Source of the DNA: Psychroserpens algicola
GTDB taxonomy: Bacteria; Bacteroidota; Bacteroidia; Flavobacteriales; Flavobacteriaceae
Assembly: GCF_014526325.1 (NCBI RefSeq)
Contig: NZ_JACNMJ010000005.1
Coordinates: 270,648-334,647 of the forward strand
Reading direction: 5' to 3'
Length of the DNA: 64,000 bases
In this document: positions 33,619 to 42,306 of the stretch, one piece after another
Numbering within the stretch: the first letter of the stretch is position 1
Layout of the letters: each line of letters starts with the position of its first letter
The notes under the pieces: generated by a model
Told to the model about the DNA's origin: nothing
The model's database searches: none
The model's input: the letters and a program-made list of their open reading frames with translations, nothing else
Program-made: the position numbers and the translations under genes

Positions 33619-35268
33619 TTAAACTAACATTGTTACAGGGTTTTCAATATAACCTTTAAGAGTTTGAAGGAATTGAGCACCAGTTGCACCATCTACTGTT
33701 CTATGGTCACAAGCCATTGTTAACTTCATGGTATGTCCAGGAACCACTTGTCCGTTTTTAACCACAGGTTTAGATATAATAGCACCTACAGATAAAATAG
33801 CCGAATTTGGCTGATTGATAATAGATGTAAAACTTTCTATACCAAACATTCCTAAGTTGGAAATTGTAAAAGTACTGCCTTCCATTTCATCTAAGGATAG
33901 TTTTTTATTTCTGGCTTTTCCAGCATATTCTTTAACTGCAGCACCAATTTGTGTTAAGCTTTGTTCATTTGCAAAACGCACAACAGGAACAACCAAACCA
34001 TCAGGCACAGCTACAGCTACACCAATATGTACGTGGTTATTTAGTCTCATTTTATCATCAAACCACTGTGAATTTACTTGAGGATGTGCTTTTAAAGCTA
34101 AAGCACACGCCTTGACAATCATGTCGTTGTATGAGATTTTTGTGTCTGGAAGCGAGTTGTATTGTGCTCTAAAAGCCATCGCGTTTTCCATATCAAACTC
34201 TACATTTAAGTAGTAGTGTGGCGCTGAAAATTTAGATTTGGCTAAATTCTTCGCAATCGCTTTACGCATGTTAGAATTTGCAACCTCATCAAAATCTTCC
34301 TGACCAGTTGGCACAAATTTACCTACTGAAGCAGCTTGACTTGCAGGAGTAAAGTTTTCAATATCACGTTTGACGATTCTTCCATTTTCACCAGAACCGT
34401 TAACCTGAGATAGATTTATACCTTTCTCTTCTGCCATTTTCTTAGCTACAGGTGACACAAAAACTCGTCCGTTACTAGTCGTATTAGTTGTTGTGGTTGT
34501 TTTAACCGAAGTTTCTTTTTTAACTTCTTGCTTAGGAGCTTCCGTTTTTTGTTCTGCTTGTTTAGGGGCTTCAGTTTTAGCCGAAGAAGAAGCACCTTCA
34601 ATTTTAAAGTTTTTAGCCACATCAGAAACATCTGTTCCTGCAGGACCAATAATCGCTAGTAACGCATCTACTTTTGCAGATTCACCTTCATTTAATCCTA
34701 TATGTAATAAGGTTCCTGATTGAAATGATTCAAATTCCATCGTCGCCTTATCAGTTTCTATTTCAGCTAAAATATCACCTTCTTCTACTTCATCTCCAAC
34801 TTGTTTTAACCATGACGCCACAGTACCTTCTTCCATAGTATCACTAAGGCGTGGCATCGTTACGACAATAACACCTTCTGGTAATTCCTGGTCACCTGAA
34901 GATTGAGATGCAGAATCATCACTGCTGTCTGTTGCTTGCTCTTCAGCCTTAGTTTCTGAGGCTTCTGGCTTAGCATCTTCAGTTTCAGATTCAGACGCTC
35001 CTCCATTTAACAAGTCTGAAATATCCTCACCTTCATCACCGATAATAGCTAAAAGTGTGTCAACTTTTGCTGTTTCACCTTCCTGTATTCCTATATGAAG
35101 CAAGGTTCCTTCGTTAAAAGATTCAAACTCCATCGTGGCCTTATCGGTTTCGATTTCAGCTAAAATATCACCTTCTTCAACCTTATCGCCTACCTTTTTT
35201 AACCAGGCAGCGACAGTACCTTCTTCCATAGTATCGCTCAAACGAGGCATGTTAATTACTTCAGCCAT
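33619..35268 (-). CDS. pdhC: Pyruvate dehydrogenase E2 (dihydrolipoyl acetyltransferase)
   Basis: A 549-residue E2 with two lipoyl domains (1-80 with K43; 132-212 with K174, both in TDKATMEFES), a subunit-binding domain at about 265-305 (VFVSPVAKKMAEEKGINLS), and the acetyltransferase core to the end. Catalytic H522 and D526 are in DHRTVDGATG. It transfers the acetyl group to CoA in the pyruvate dehydrogenase complex. The two lipoyl domains are near-identical repeats, also at DNA level. It lies three bases after pdhA. The E1 beta and E3 genes are outside this window. Confidence 0.94.
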   Translation of the reverse strand: MAEVINMPRLSDTMEEGTVAAWLKKVGDKVEEGDILAEIETDKATMEFESFNEGTLLHIGIQEGETAKVDTLLAIIGDEGEDISDLLNGGASESETEDAKPEASETKAEEQATDSSDDSASQSSGDQELPEGVIVVTMPRLSDTMEEGTVASWLKQVGDEVEEGDILAEIETDKATMEFESFQSGTLLHIGLNEGESAKVDALLAIIGPAGTDVSDVAKNFKIEGASSSAKTEAPKQAEQKTEAPKQEVKKETSVKTTTTTNTTSNGRVFVSPVAKKMAEEKGINLSQVNGSGENGRIVKRDIENFTPASQAASVGKFVPTGQEDFDEVANSNMRKAIAKNLAKSKFSAPHYYLNVEFDMENAMAFRAQYNSLPDTKISYNDMIVKACALALKAHPQVNSQWFDDKMRLNNHVHIGVAVAVPDGLVVPVVRFANEQSLTQIGAAVKEYAGKARNKKLSLDEMEGSTFTISNLGMFGIESFTSIINQPNSAILSVGAIISKPVVKNGQVVPGHTMKLTMACDHRTVDGATGAQFLQTLKGYIENPVTMLV

Positions 35269-35271
35269 AGC

Positions 35272-36270
35272 TTATATTTTGTGTTGTATAAATGGATAAT
35301 CTTCTTGCTCATAAACAGCGTCATACATGACATTCTTATCTGGATATGGTGATTCTTCTGCAAACTTCTCACATTCAGATACCAATGCTTTAACACGCTT
35401 ATCTATAACTGCGATTTCATCTTCAGTAGCATATTTCTTATCTAAAATAACCTCTTTAACCTGAGTTATTGGGTCTATTTTTTTGTATTCTTCAACCTCA
35501 TCTTTAGTTCTATAGTGTTGCGCATCAGACATTGAATGTCCTCTGTAACGGTAAGTTTTTAATTCTAAAAATGTTGGTCCGTCACCTCGCCTAGCACGTG
35601 CAATTGCCTCATCAAATGCTTCAGCCACTTTAATTGGGTTCATCCCATCAACTGGCCCAGAAGGCATTTCATAACCGAGACCTAATTTCCAGATATCAGT
35701 ATGGTTGGCAGTACGTTCTACTGAAGTTCCCATGGCATATCCGTTATTTTCACATACAAATACCACAGGTAATTTCCATAGCATGGCTAAGTTAAAAGTT
35801 TCATGAAGCGACCCTTGACGAGCGGCACCATCACCAAAACAACAAAGTGTTACGGCATCACTTCCATGATATTTATCTCCAAAAGCAATTCCTGCACCTA
35901 ATGGAATTTGACCACCAACAATACCATGACCACCATAAAAACGATGTTCTTTTGAAAAAATATGCATCGAACCTCCAAGACCTTGAGAGGTTCCTGTGGC
36001 TTTTCCATATAATTCTGCCATAACACGCTTAGGATCTACTCCCATTCCAATGGGTTGAACGTGGTTTCTGTACGCAGTAATCATTTTGTCTTTTGTCAAA
36101 TCCATAGCGTGTAGCGCTCCTGCCAACACCGCTTCTTGACCGTTATATAAATGAAGAAATCCTCTTACTTTTTGTTGAATATAAACTGCAGCAAGCTTGT
36201 CTTCAAACTTTCTCCAGAACAACATGTCCTCATACCATTTTAGGTAAACTTCTTTTGTGATTTTTTGCAT
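35272..36270 (-). CDS. pdhA: Pyruvate dehydrogenase E1 alpha
   Basis: A 332-residue E1 alpha. The thiamine-diphosphate motif runs from GDGAARQGSLHE to CENNGYAMGTS (about residues 145-180), and the loop YRGHSMSDAQHYRTK (about 245-260) is the usual E1 alpha region. It decarboxylates pyruvate with an E1 beta partner, absent here. It is the first gene of a pdhA-pdhC-lipoprotein operon driven by a clear promoter. Confidence 0.95.
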   Translation of the reverse strand: MQKITKEVYLKWYEDMLFWRKFEDKLAAVYIQQKVRGFLHLYNGQEAVLAGALHAMDLTKDKMITAYRNHVQPIGMGVDPKRVMAELYGKATGTSQGLGGSMHIFSKEHRFYGGHGIVGGQIPLGAGIAFGDKYHGSDAVTLCCFGDGAARQGSLHETFNLAMLWKLPVVFVCENNGYAMGTSVERTANHTDIWKLGLGYEMPSGPVDGMNPIKVAEAFDEAIARARRGDGPTFLELKTYRYRGHSMSDAQHYRTKDEVEEYKKIDPITQVKEVILDKKYATEDEIAVIDKRVKALVSECEKFAEESPYPDKNVMYDAVYEQEDYPFIQHKI

Positions 36271-36298
36271 TAGTGACGTTAATTATTTAAACGAATAA

Positions 36299-36328
36299 CA
36301 AAAGTAACACTTTAGTTAGTAATGAAAA
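36299..36328 (-). promoter_or_regulatory. Promoter of the pdhA operon
   Basis: On the minus strand a TTT (-33) is followed by 19 bases and TACTTTTG (36306-36299), matching TAnnTTTG. The predicted leader to the pdhA ATG is about 22 bases. Confidence 0.65.
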
Positions 36329-36360
36329 AACCGATAAACGTAAAATTTGTTACGAAATCG

Positions 36361-36843
36361 TTATAGAAAACTTTTATCGAAGCCCAGAGGTAATAAATTG
36401 GCTAAAGAATCAGATTTTACGACCTTACCTGTTTCTCCCATGAAGTAGATTTCAATTGGATCATCCTGCTTAAACTCATACTCTGCGATAGCTTGTCTGC
36501 AAGCACCACATGGCGGAATTGGCGTCTTAGTTGTTTGTATTTGCGAACCAGCTGTTAAAGCCATTTTTAAAATTTTAGCATTTGGAAATTTAGCGCCTGC
36601 ATAATAGATGGCTGTACGCTCGGCACATAATCCAGATGGATACGATGCATTTTCCTGATTATTACCCGTCACAACTTCACCATTATCTAATAAAATTGCA
36701 GCGCCGACTAAAAACTTTGAATATGGCGCATAAGCGTTGCGTCGTGCTTCTATGGCGTTCTCCATTAGTTTAGCAACATCTGGAGGTAATTCGTTGAAAT
36801 CATCAAAAACGCTTAACTTAGATTCTATTTTAACTTCCTTCAT
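36361..36843 (-). CDS. cdd: Cytidine deaminase
   Basis: A 160-residue cytidine deaminase. Zinc ligands C73 (CAERTA, with proton-shuttle E75), C112 and C115 (PCGACRQ) and the substrate motif APYSKFLVGAA with GNNQENASYPSG are all present. It converts cytidine and deoxycytidine to uridines in pyrimidine salvage. The N-terminal 20 residues are longer than in small tetrameric enzymes. It lies between porV and pdhA, an arrangement I know from other Flavobacteriaceae. Confidence 0.95.
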   Translation of the reverse strand: MKEVKIESKLSVFDDFNELPPDVAKLMENAIEARRNAYAPYSKFLVGAAILLDNGEVVTGNNQENASYPSGLCAERTAIYYAGAKFPNAKILKMALTAGSQIQTTKTPIPPCGACRQAIAEYEFKQDDPIEIYFMGETGKVVKSDSLANLLPLGFDKSFL

Positions 36844-36860
36844 TAGAAACTGTTTTAGAC

Positions 36861-36892
36861 AAAAAAACTATTGCTTAGAGAAACAATAGTTT
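36861..36892 (-). terminator. Terminator after porV
   Basis: AAACTATTG pairs with CAATAGTTT across an eight-base loop, with an A-run on the left that is a U-tract in the minus-strand transcript. It lies just past the porV stop and before cdd. Confidence 0.7.
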
Positions 36893-36914
36893 TAAGTTTG
36901 AATTATGTGAACGA

Positions 36915-38144
36915 CTAATATTCGTCATATTCTCCATCTCCAAAATTAAACGTCAGAGAGAAGCGTAAAGTATTCTCTAACGGACTTTGAACTTTTGATG
37001 CTGAAAACAGATACGATAAGTCGATATTAATTGTTGTGTATTTAAATCCTGCTCCTAGAGCGAAAAATTTTCTTGCTCCTTTTTCATCACTTTCATTAAA
37101 ATAACCTGCTCTAAATGCAAATGATTCCTGATAAAGATACTCGGCACCTAAAGCCCAAGTAAATTCTTTTAACTCTTCACTAAACCCTCCTGGTGCATCT
37201 CCAAAAGATTGAAATACGCCTGATAAGAAACTTACATCATTGGATTGACCGCTCGTAATGATTGTTGGTTCGCTCTCATCAACATCTGCGGTTGCAGGAT
37301 CGTCTGAAGTTTGTTCTCCATCACCATTGGTATCAACAAATCCAAATAAAGGTGGTGTTGGCACTAATAGTTTAGTAACCTCTGCGGTTACGGCTAATTT
37401 GTTATACTCATCAAATATAAAATCAAAACCACCTCCAAGTCTTAAGTTGGTTGGTAAGAAATTCTCTCTTCCGCCATCATCATACTTAATTTTTGGACCT
37501 AAGTTTTGAATAGCAAATCCAAAACGCGTTCTTCCATTAAAACTATTATAAGCTTCCTCCTCACTTTGATAAAAACCAGAAATATCGACTCCAAAAGAAC
37601 CTGCTGCGCTTGCATTAGCATCGACAGCTTGAATTCTTAAATCTGAACGTAAATATCTTAAGGCTACAGACATTGCAAATTGGTCTGCTAAACGCAATGA
37701 GTAAGACGCATCAACAGTAAATTCATTTGGCTTTTCAATTAATGGCTCTGAAAATTCATCTGGGCGAATTTCAATTTCACCTAAACCAAAATATTTGAAG
37801 CTAAATCCGAAAGAACTTCTTTCATCAATTCTATTGAAGTATGTTAAATATGCGATAGAAATATCATTAACTAATTTACTTAAATAAGGTGTATAACTTA
37901 CGGCAATACCAGATTTTGCTTCAGAGAACGTATATTTGGCTGCATTCCATTGTTGTGAATAAGCATCAACTGAAGTCGCAACTCCCATATCTCCCATACC
38001 TGCAGAACGTGCATCTGGAGCAATAAGCATAAATGGCACACCTGTAGTAATTACAGTAGATTGATTAGGAAATGTCACGGTCTCTTGAGCATTCGAAAAA
38101 TTAAATAGGCTGAGTGCAATAAGGGCTAAAATGTATCTTTTCAT
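36915..38144 (-). CDS. porV: T9SS outer-membrane shuttle protein PorV (LptO)
   Basis: A 409-residue outer-membrane beta-barrel of the FadL-like PorV family. The signal peptide (1-19, ending SNA) is followed by the conserved PDARSAGMGDMGVAT segment near residue 45, which is characteristic of PorV/PorQ, and by alternating barrel strands to the terminal FNFGDGEYDEY. PorV carries T9SS cargo from the translocon to the PorU sortase. It is preceded by porU 65 bases away. An in-frame ATG four codons upstream (38156) is possible; the start at 38144 begins directly with the signal peptide. Confidence 0.93.
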   Translation of the reverse strand: MKRYILALIALSLFNFSNAQETVTFPNQSTVITTGVPFMLIAPDARSAGMGDMGVATSVDAYSQQWNAAKYTFSEAKSGIAVSYTPYLSKLVNDISIAYLTYFNRIDERSSFGFSFKYFGLGEIEIRPDEFSEPLIEKPNEFTVDASYSLRLADQFAMSVALRYLRSDLRIQAVDANASAAGSFGVDISGFYQSEEEAYNSFNGRTRFGFAIQNLGPKIKYDDGGRENFLPTNLRLGGGFDFIFDEYNKLAVTAEVTKLLVPTPPLFGFVDTNGDGEQTSDDPATADVDESEPTIITSGQSNDVSFLSGVFQSFGDAPGGFSEELKEFTWALGAEYLYQESFAFRAGYFNESDEKGARKFFALGAGFKYTTINIDLSYLFSASKVQSPLENTLRFSLTFNFGDGEYDEY

Positions 38145-38209
38145 ATGTAAATTCATGTTTATATCAATGTATTACTACACCATATAGATTAAGCAAATAT
38201 AAATCTTTA

Positions 38210-41200
38210 TTAGAGTATCACAAGTTTTTCAATTTTTTCGACTTGTTTATTTAAACGACTAGATCGGACTTTTAGTTTGTAAATATAGACACCTTTACCG
38301 ATTTTATCACCAAAATCATCTCTACCATCCCAAACGATATCTTTTGAAAGTGAACTCGTCACTTTACTTCCTCCAGAAGTTTGACCATTTAAAGTTCTGA
38401 CTAATTTTCCAGACACTGTAAAGATCTGTACTGAAACGTCTAAAACATCAGAACTATTGTGATTGAACCAAAATTCGGTATAATCAATGAAAGGATTTGG
38501 GTAGTTTAGAACATTATCAATAACCAGTTCTTCGTCTTTATCTCTCACCAAAAATTCTATTTCAGCTGTTGAAGAATTATTATATACGTCCCAAGCTTTA
38601 AGTGTTAGAGTGTGTAATCCTGTTTCTAAATCTCTAAAAAGGTAACTCAGTTTTCCACTTTGGTAATCGTCTACATTTGCTTCGTAGTAGTCATTAAGAA
38701 CAAAAGGATTCGTTTCATCACCATCTAATATGGCTACAATATCGTGACCGATACCACTTGCAGTGTTGATGCCATTTTCATCTTGAAGTTTAGCAAGCAA
38801 TGTTGGCTGCTCGTTGGTTATACCTCCTGAAACAAAATTTTCGTCATTCATAAAAAGACTAATCACTGGTCCGACATTATCTTCTTCAGCATTTTCGTTT
38901 ATACCTCCAACTTGAATATCAAAATTAAATCCAGATTTATCGTCTAGTATATTATCTTGTTTCGCATAAAAACTCACTTTCCCTGGTCCGACTGGGATTC
39001 CGATATCTCTAGGTACCACAAATTCGAAATCAAATTTCCCATTGGTTACTGTAGCTTGGCCTTTAAACATGGTTTCGCCAAGTGTTTTAAAATCAAGTAT
39101 AATCAGACCATTACTACCCGTAGTACCATCATTTCCTAAAGTTTGTCTGTCAATCTCTTTATCAAAAACTGTAGCAGTTAAAATACCATTATAGTTTGAC
39201 AAGAAATTCCCTGCAGTGTCATAAACTTCACCAGACATTTTAACCCGATCTAATGCTTTAAGAACTTCAGTTTGTTCACCAATTGGCACATCATTTACGG
39301 CTGTTAATCTAATTTCAGGTCTTGGAAATGCCAGCTTCATTGCTGGATCTCCAATATAAAATACGAGGGAGCGTTGTGGGTTTCCAGAAATCGCCGGGTC
39401 ATTTTTGGTTAATCTCAATGCTTCAGCAACACTAGGATACTCGTTTGAGCCGTAACTAAAGAGAAACTGCTCTAAAACCACATTATATGAGATTCCTGCA
39501 GTTACAAAGATTTGTCTTGTAGTAGTGATTAAAGCAATAGAACCTCCATCTTTATTCCAATAGGTAAATTCACCTGCGGTTTGACGTTGTGGATTATCAA
39601 ACTTGGTGTACTCACAAGTTATGGTAATAAATAGATTAAACTTACAGACATTTCGAATTTCCTGAGCATCAAACTTGGTAAATACACGCTCTGCTGCCAA
39701 TCCGTCCTCTCCACCATGTCCAAAATAATTGACAACCAAAGCTCCAACTTCTATGGCATCTTTAATAGCTTTATTGACTTGTGGATATCGTTCGCCACTG
39801 GCACTGGATTCTTGTTGAAAAGCATCGGAATGAATCTTAACGGCATTTATAAATGGTTTTTCAGTGGAGATTTCATTAGAAATTTCATCAGTTGTTCCTT
39901 GTAAAATCTCTTCCCATGACTCATTAACATCATCGGAAATAGCAATGATATTATTTCTCCAGCTACCAAATGCTTCCTCAGCATAATAGCCTTCAATTTT
40001 ATCTACCAATTCTACTGCTCTTTGAGGTGTATCAGCCAGAATTCGCCCTACAGCTATATCTAAGCGATCACCTGCATTCATCAAACCTTCGTTGTCATCC
40101 ATCATGCCGTAGAAATCATCGGAAATAAAAGACGATGTTAAACTAAAGCTCTCTTTAGAGTTCCATATAGGGACGATATTGGTATTGTTAGAAACTCGGT
40201 CTTTATAATCGTAAGATGCATCCCCAAAAAGACATACATACTTGAGTCTGCGTGATGGACTACTTGCATTATTATAAACATACCTTACCATGTTTCGGAT
40301 AGCTGCAATATCTTGATTCCCCGAACTAAATTCATTATAAATCTCATTAAGAGTTACAACTTTTACATTTAGGTTATATTTATCCCTATTAATTTGAGCT
40401 AACCTTTCAGCTTGAGAAGTGTAAGAATTACGTGCAACGATGATATAATCTACATCCTGAAATTCTCCCTGACTATTGAGAAAAATTGTACCTTTTATAT
40501 TTTGATTGGCAACAGTAGTATTAGCATCTCTTGACGGGTCAAAATAATCTAAACTTGACACTGTGATGTATGTCTTACTTTCACCAGCAACATCAAGAAA
40601 TTGCATACTAGCGCTTTGATCTGAATTCACTATAGTTTTAACATTATACTTATCAGAAATATCCCAAATTTCTTGAACATTAGACGTATTTCCAATAGTA
40701 TACTGAGCAACACCCGGATTTAGAGCAACATCATTATTTTTAAACTTGAATTGAGTACCTTCAAAAATCAAACTTCGAGTCGCTTCAATGGATATAAAAT
40801 CTAAGTAAGCCGAAGACGAAGGGTTTCCATTATTATTATAGATTAAATTAACTGACACTTCAGGTGAAGATAAATTTACATCATCCTGATAAGAGTTTCC
40901 AGAGGCTAATATTGGGTCATTTATTCCAGTAAAGCCCATAGTATTAACTAAAGTCCCATTTAAAACCACTTGCATATTAGTTGAAGGACTTTCGCTTACT
41001 GCTCCAGCAAGAACTCTAATTTTTGCAGGTACTTCGGAAACTAAATTAGGAAAGCTAAATGTATAATTTCTTTCGTTTTCAATATCAAAACGTTCACCCA
41101 GCCATCGTCTCCCGATTTTTGCCAAATTATTTTCATCAACTTCATGAAACTGATAATCCTGAAAGGTATTGACTTCAATAGATATGTCTCCTTCAGGTTG

Positions 41201-42055
41201 ATTTAGAGTGGTAACTCGTTTCCCAAAACCACCATCAGTATTTATAAAATAGTAGGATTTATCAGTAAATAAGTTAATATTAGTATCACTTTCACTATTA
41301 TATTCTTTTGGTCCTTCTGCATAAAACAAGATATAATCTTGATCATCAAACACGCCATCTTCTTCTCCAACAAATCGAATGGCATTTTCAGTTAAATCAG
41401 AAGGATAAAATTCACTGTTAGCTAAAGGCAGCATAGCTCCTCCATTACCGAATACTTTAATTGTTCTTGGGTCAACATTGGTATTAACACCCAAAGCATT
41501 TAAAAAACTTTTACTTAATCTAAAAACCCCAGACTTATCTACATAAAACTTATACCAGTTACCAGTGTTTAAAACTGAATTAGTAATTTCATTATTATTA
41601 AGTGATGTTCTGTTGAGTGCGCCTCCATATTGATAATCAATCGTAAATGCAGTTATCTTTTTATAAATACCTCTATCGTTGATTATTGGTGTGATTTCTA
41701 AATAGGCATTTATTTTATCTCTATCAATGGCATTTCTAAGAGTTACTTTAGGTGTGTTAGGTATGGTTGATAGTGGTAGATCCTTTAAATCGGAAACACT
41801 TATATTTTGATATGCAACCTGACTTAACTGAATAGAATTTTCATTAAGATATGAAGATTCTTCCCATTCTGCATAAAACTTAAGTCCCTGACTTCTCAAA
41901 AAACTAAAATGCTTTGTACTAAAACTAGGGATTTCAATTTTAGACGTTTCAGTTTCTAAAACTTTAATGCCTTCCCAAACAATATTAAATTGTTTTTGTT
42001 GCGAAAAGCTAAAAAATGAAATTAATAGTAAAGAAAATAGTAAATGTTTTTTCAT
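38210..42055 (-). CDS. porU: T9SS C-terminal signal peptidase/sortase PorU
   Basis: A 1281-residue PorU. It has a signal peptide (1-18), an N-terminal region of PorU type, a gingipain-like C25 peptidase domain (about 520-900) with catalytic H780 in NYFGHGGEDGL and C814 in ITCEYTKFDN, 34 residues apart as in gingipains, and a C-terminal sorting-like domain (last 95 residues, LNYPNPFIDYTEFWF). PorU removes the C-terminal sorting signals of T9SS cargo and attaches them to A-LPS or equivalent. It has its own promoter and is followed by porV. Confidence 0.95.
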   Translation of the reverse strand: MKKHLLFSLLLISFFSFSQQKQFNIVWEGIKVLETETSKIEIPSFSTKHFSFLRSQGLKFYAEWEESSYLNENSIQLSQVAYQNISVSDLKDLPLSTIPNTPKVTLRNAIDRDKINAYLEITPIINDRGIYKKITAFTIDYQYGGALNRTSLNNNEITNSVLNTGNWYKFYVDKSGVFRLSKSFLNALGVNTNVDPRTIKVFGNGGAMLPLANSEFYPSDLTENAIRFVGEEDGVFDDQDYILFYAEGPKEYNSESDTNINLFTDKSYYFINTDGGFGKRVTTLNQPEGDISIEVNTFQDYQFHEVDENNLAKIGRRWLGERFDIENERNYTFSFPNLVSEVPAKIRVLAGAVSESPSTNMQVVLNGTLVNTMGFTGINDPILASGNSYQDDVNLSSPEVSVNLIYNNNGNPSSSAYLDFISIEATRSLIFEGTQFKFKNNDVALNPGVAQYTIGNTSNVQEIWDISDKYNVKTIVNSDQSASMQFLDVAGESKTYITVSSLDYFDPSRDANTTVANQNIKGTIFLNSQGEFQDVDYIIVARNSYTSQAERLAQINRDKYNLNVKVVTLNEIYNEFSSGNQDIAAIRNMVRYVYNNASSPSRRLKYVCLFGDASYDYKDRVSNNTNIVPIWNSKESFSLTSSFISDDFYGMMDDNEGLMNAGDRLDIAVGRILADTPQRAVELVDKIEGYYAEEAFGSWRNNIIAISDDVNESWEEILQGTTDEISNEISTEKPFINAVKIHSDAFQQESSASGERYPQVNKAIKDAIEVGALVVNYFGHGGEDGLAAERVFTKFDAQEIRNVCKFNLFITITCEYTKFDNPQRQTAGEFTYWNKDGGSIALITTTRQIFVTAGISYNVVLEQFLFSYGSNEYPSVAEALRLTKNDPAISGNPQRSLVFYIGDPAMKLAFPRPEIRLTAVNDVPIGEQTEVLKALDRVKMSGEVYDTAGNFLSNYNGILTATVFDKEIDRQTLGNDGTTGSNGLIILDFKTLGETMFKGQATVTNGKFDFEFVVPRDIGIPVGPGKVSFYAKQDNILDDKSGFNFDIQVGGINENAEEDNVGPVISLFMNDENFVSGGITNEQPTLLAKLQDENGINTASGIGHDIVAILDGDETNPFVLNDYYEANVDDYQSGKLSYLFRDLETGLHTLTLKAWDVYNNSSTAEIEFLVRDKDEELVIDNVLNYPNPFIDYTEFWFNHNSSDVLDVSVQIFTVSGKLVRTLNGQTSGGSKVTSSLSKDIVWDGRDDFGDKIGKGVYIYKLKVRSSRLNKQVEKIEKLVIL

Positions 42056-42107
42056 AGTAAATTAACGTCTATATACTCATGATATTATAGAGTCACAATT
42101 TTTTATT

Positions 42108-42137
42108 CAAAATTACAACAATAATTGATTTATTCAA
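42108..42137 (-). promoter_or_regulatory. Promoter of porU
   Basis: On the minus strand TTG (42137-42135), exactly 19 bases, then TAATTTTG (42115-42108), a full match to the Bacteroidota promoter TTTG/TAnnTTTG. The leader to the porU ATG at 42055 is about 45 bases. Confidence 0.75.
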
Positions 42138-42243
42138 TCGTTATTAAAGACAAAATACATCGATAAACTGATTAAAAATCCGTTATTGTGTACAAAAAAG
42201 AGGATGAAATGCAACTTTTTTTGCATGATTTTAGCAAAAAATG

Positions 42244-42272
42244 TTGTTAGTTTACCTTTAATTACTATATTG
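42244..42272 (+). promoter_or_regulatory. Promoter of gldJ
   Basis: TTG (42244-42246), 19 bases, then TATATTG (42266-42272), a near match to TAnnTTTG. The leader to the gldJ ATG is about 29 bases. It is divergent from the porU promoter, 106 bases away. Confidence 0.6.
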
Positions 42273-42306
42273 CGTCTCTAAAATTAAACTAGCTTACTTA
42301 AAAAGT

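Noticed and set aside
34446..34649. Leu/Lys-rich minus-strand frame within pdhC
   Set aside because: It is a shifted frame of the Ala/Pro/Lys linker of the E2 gene and has simple, biased composition.
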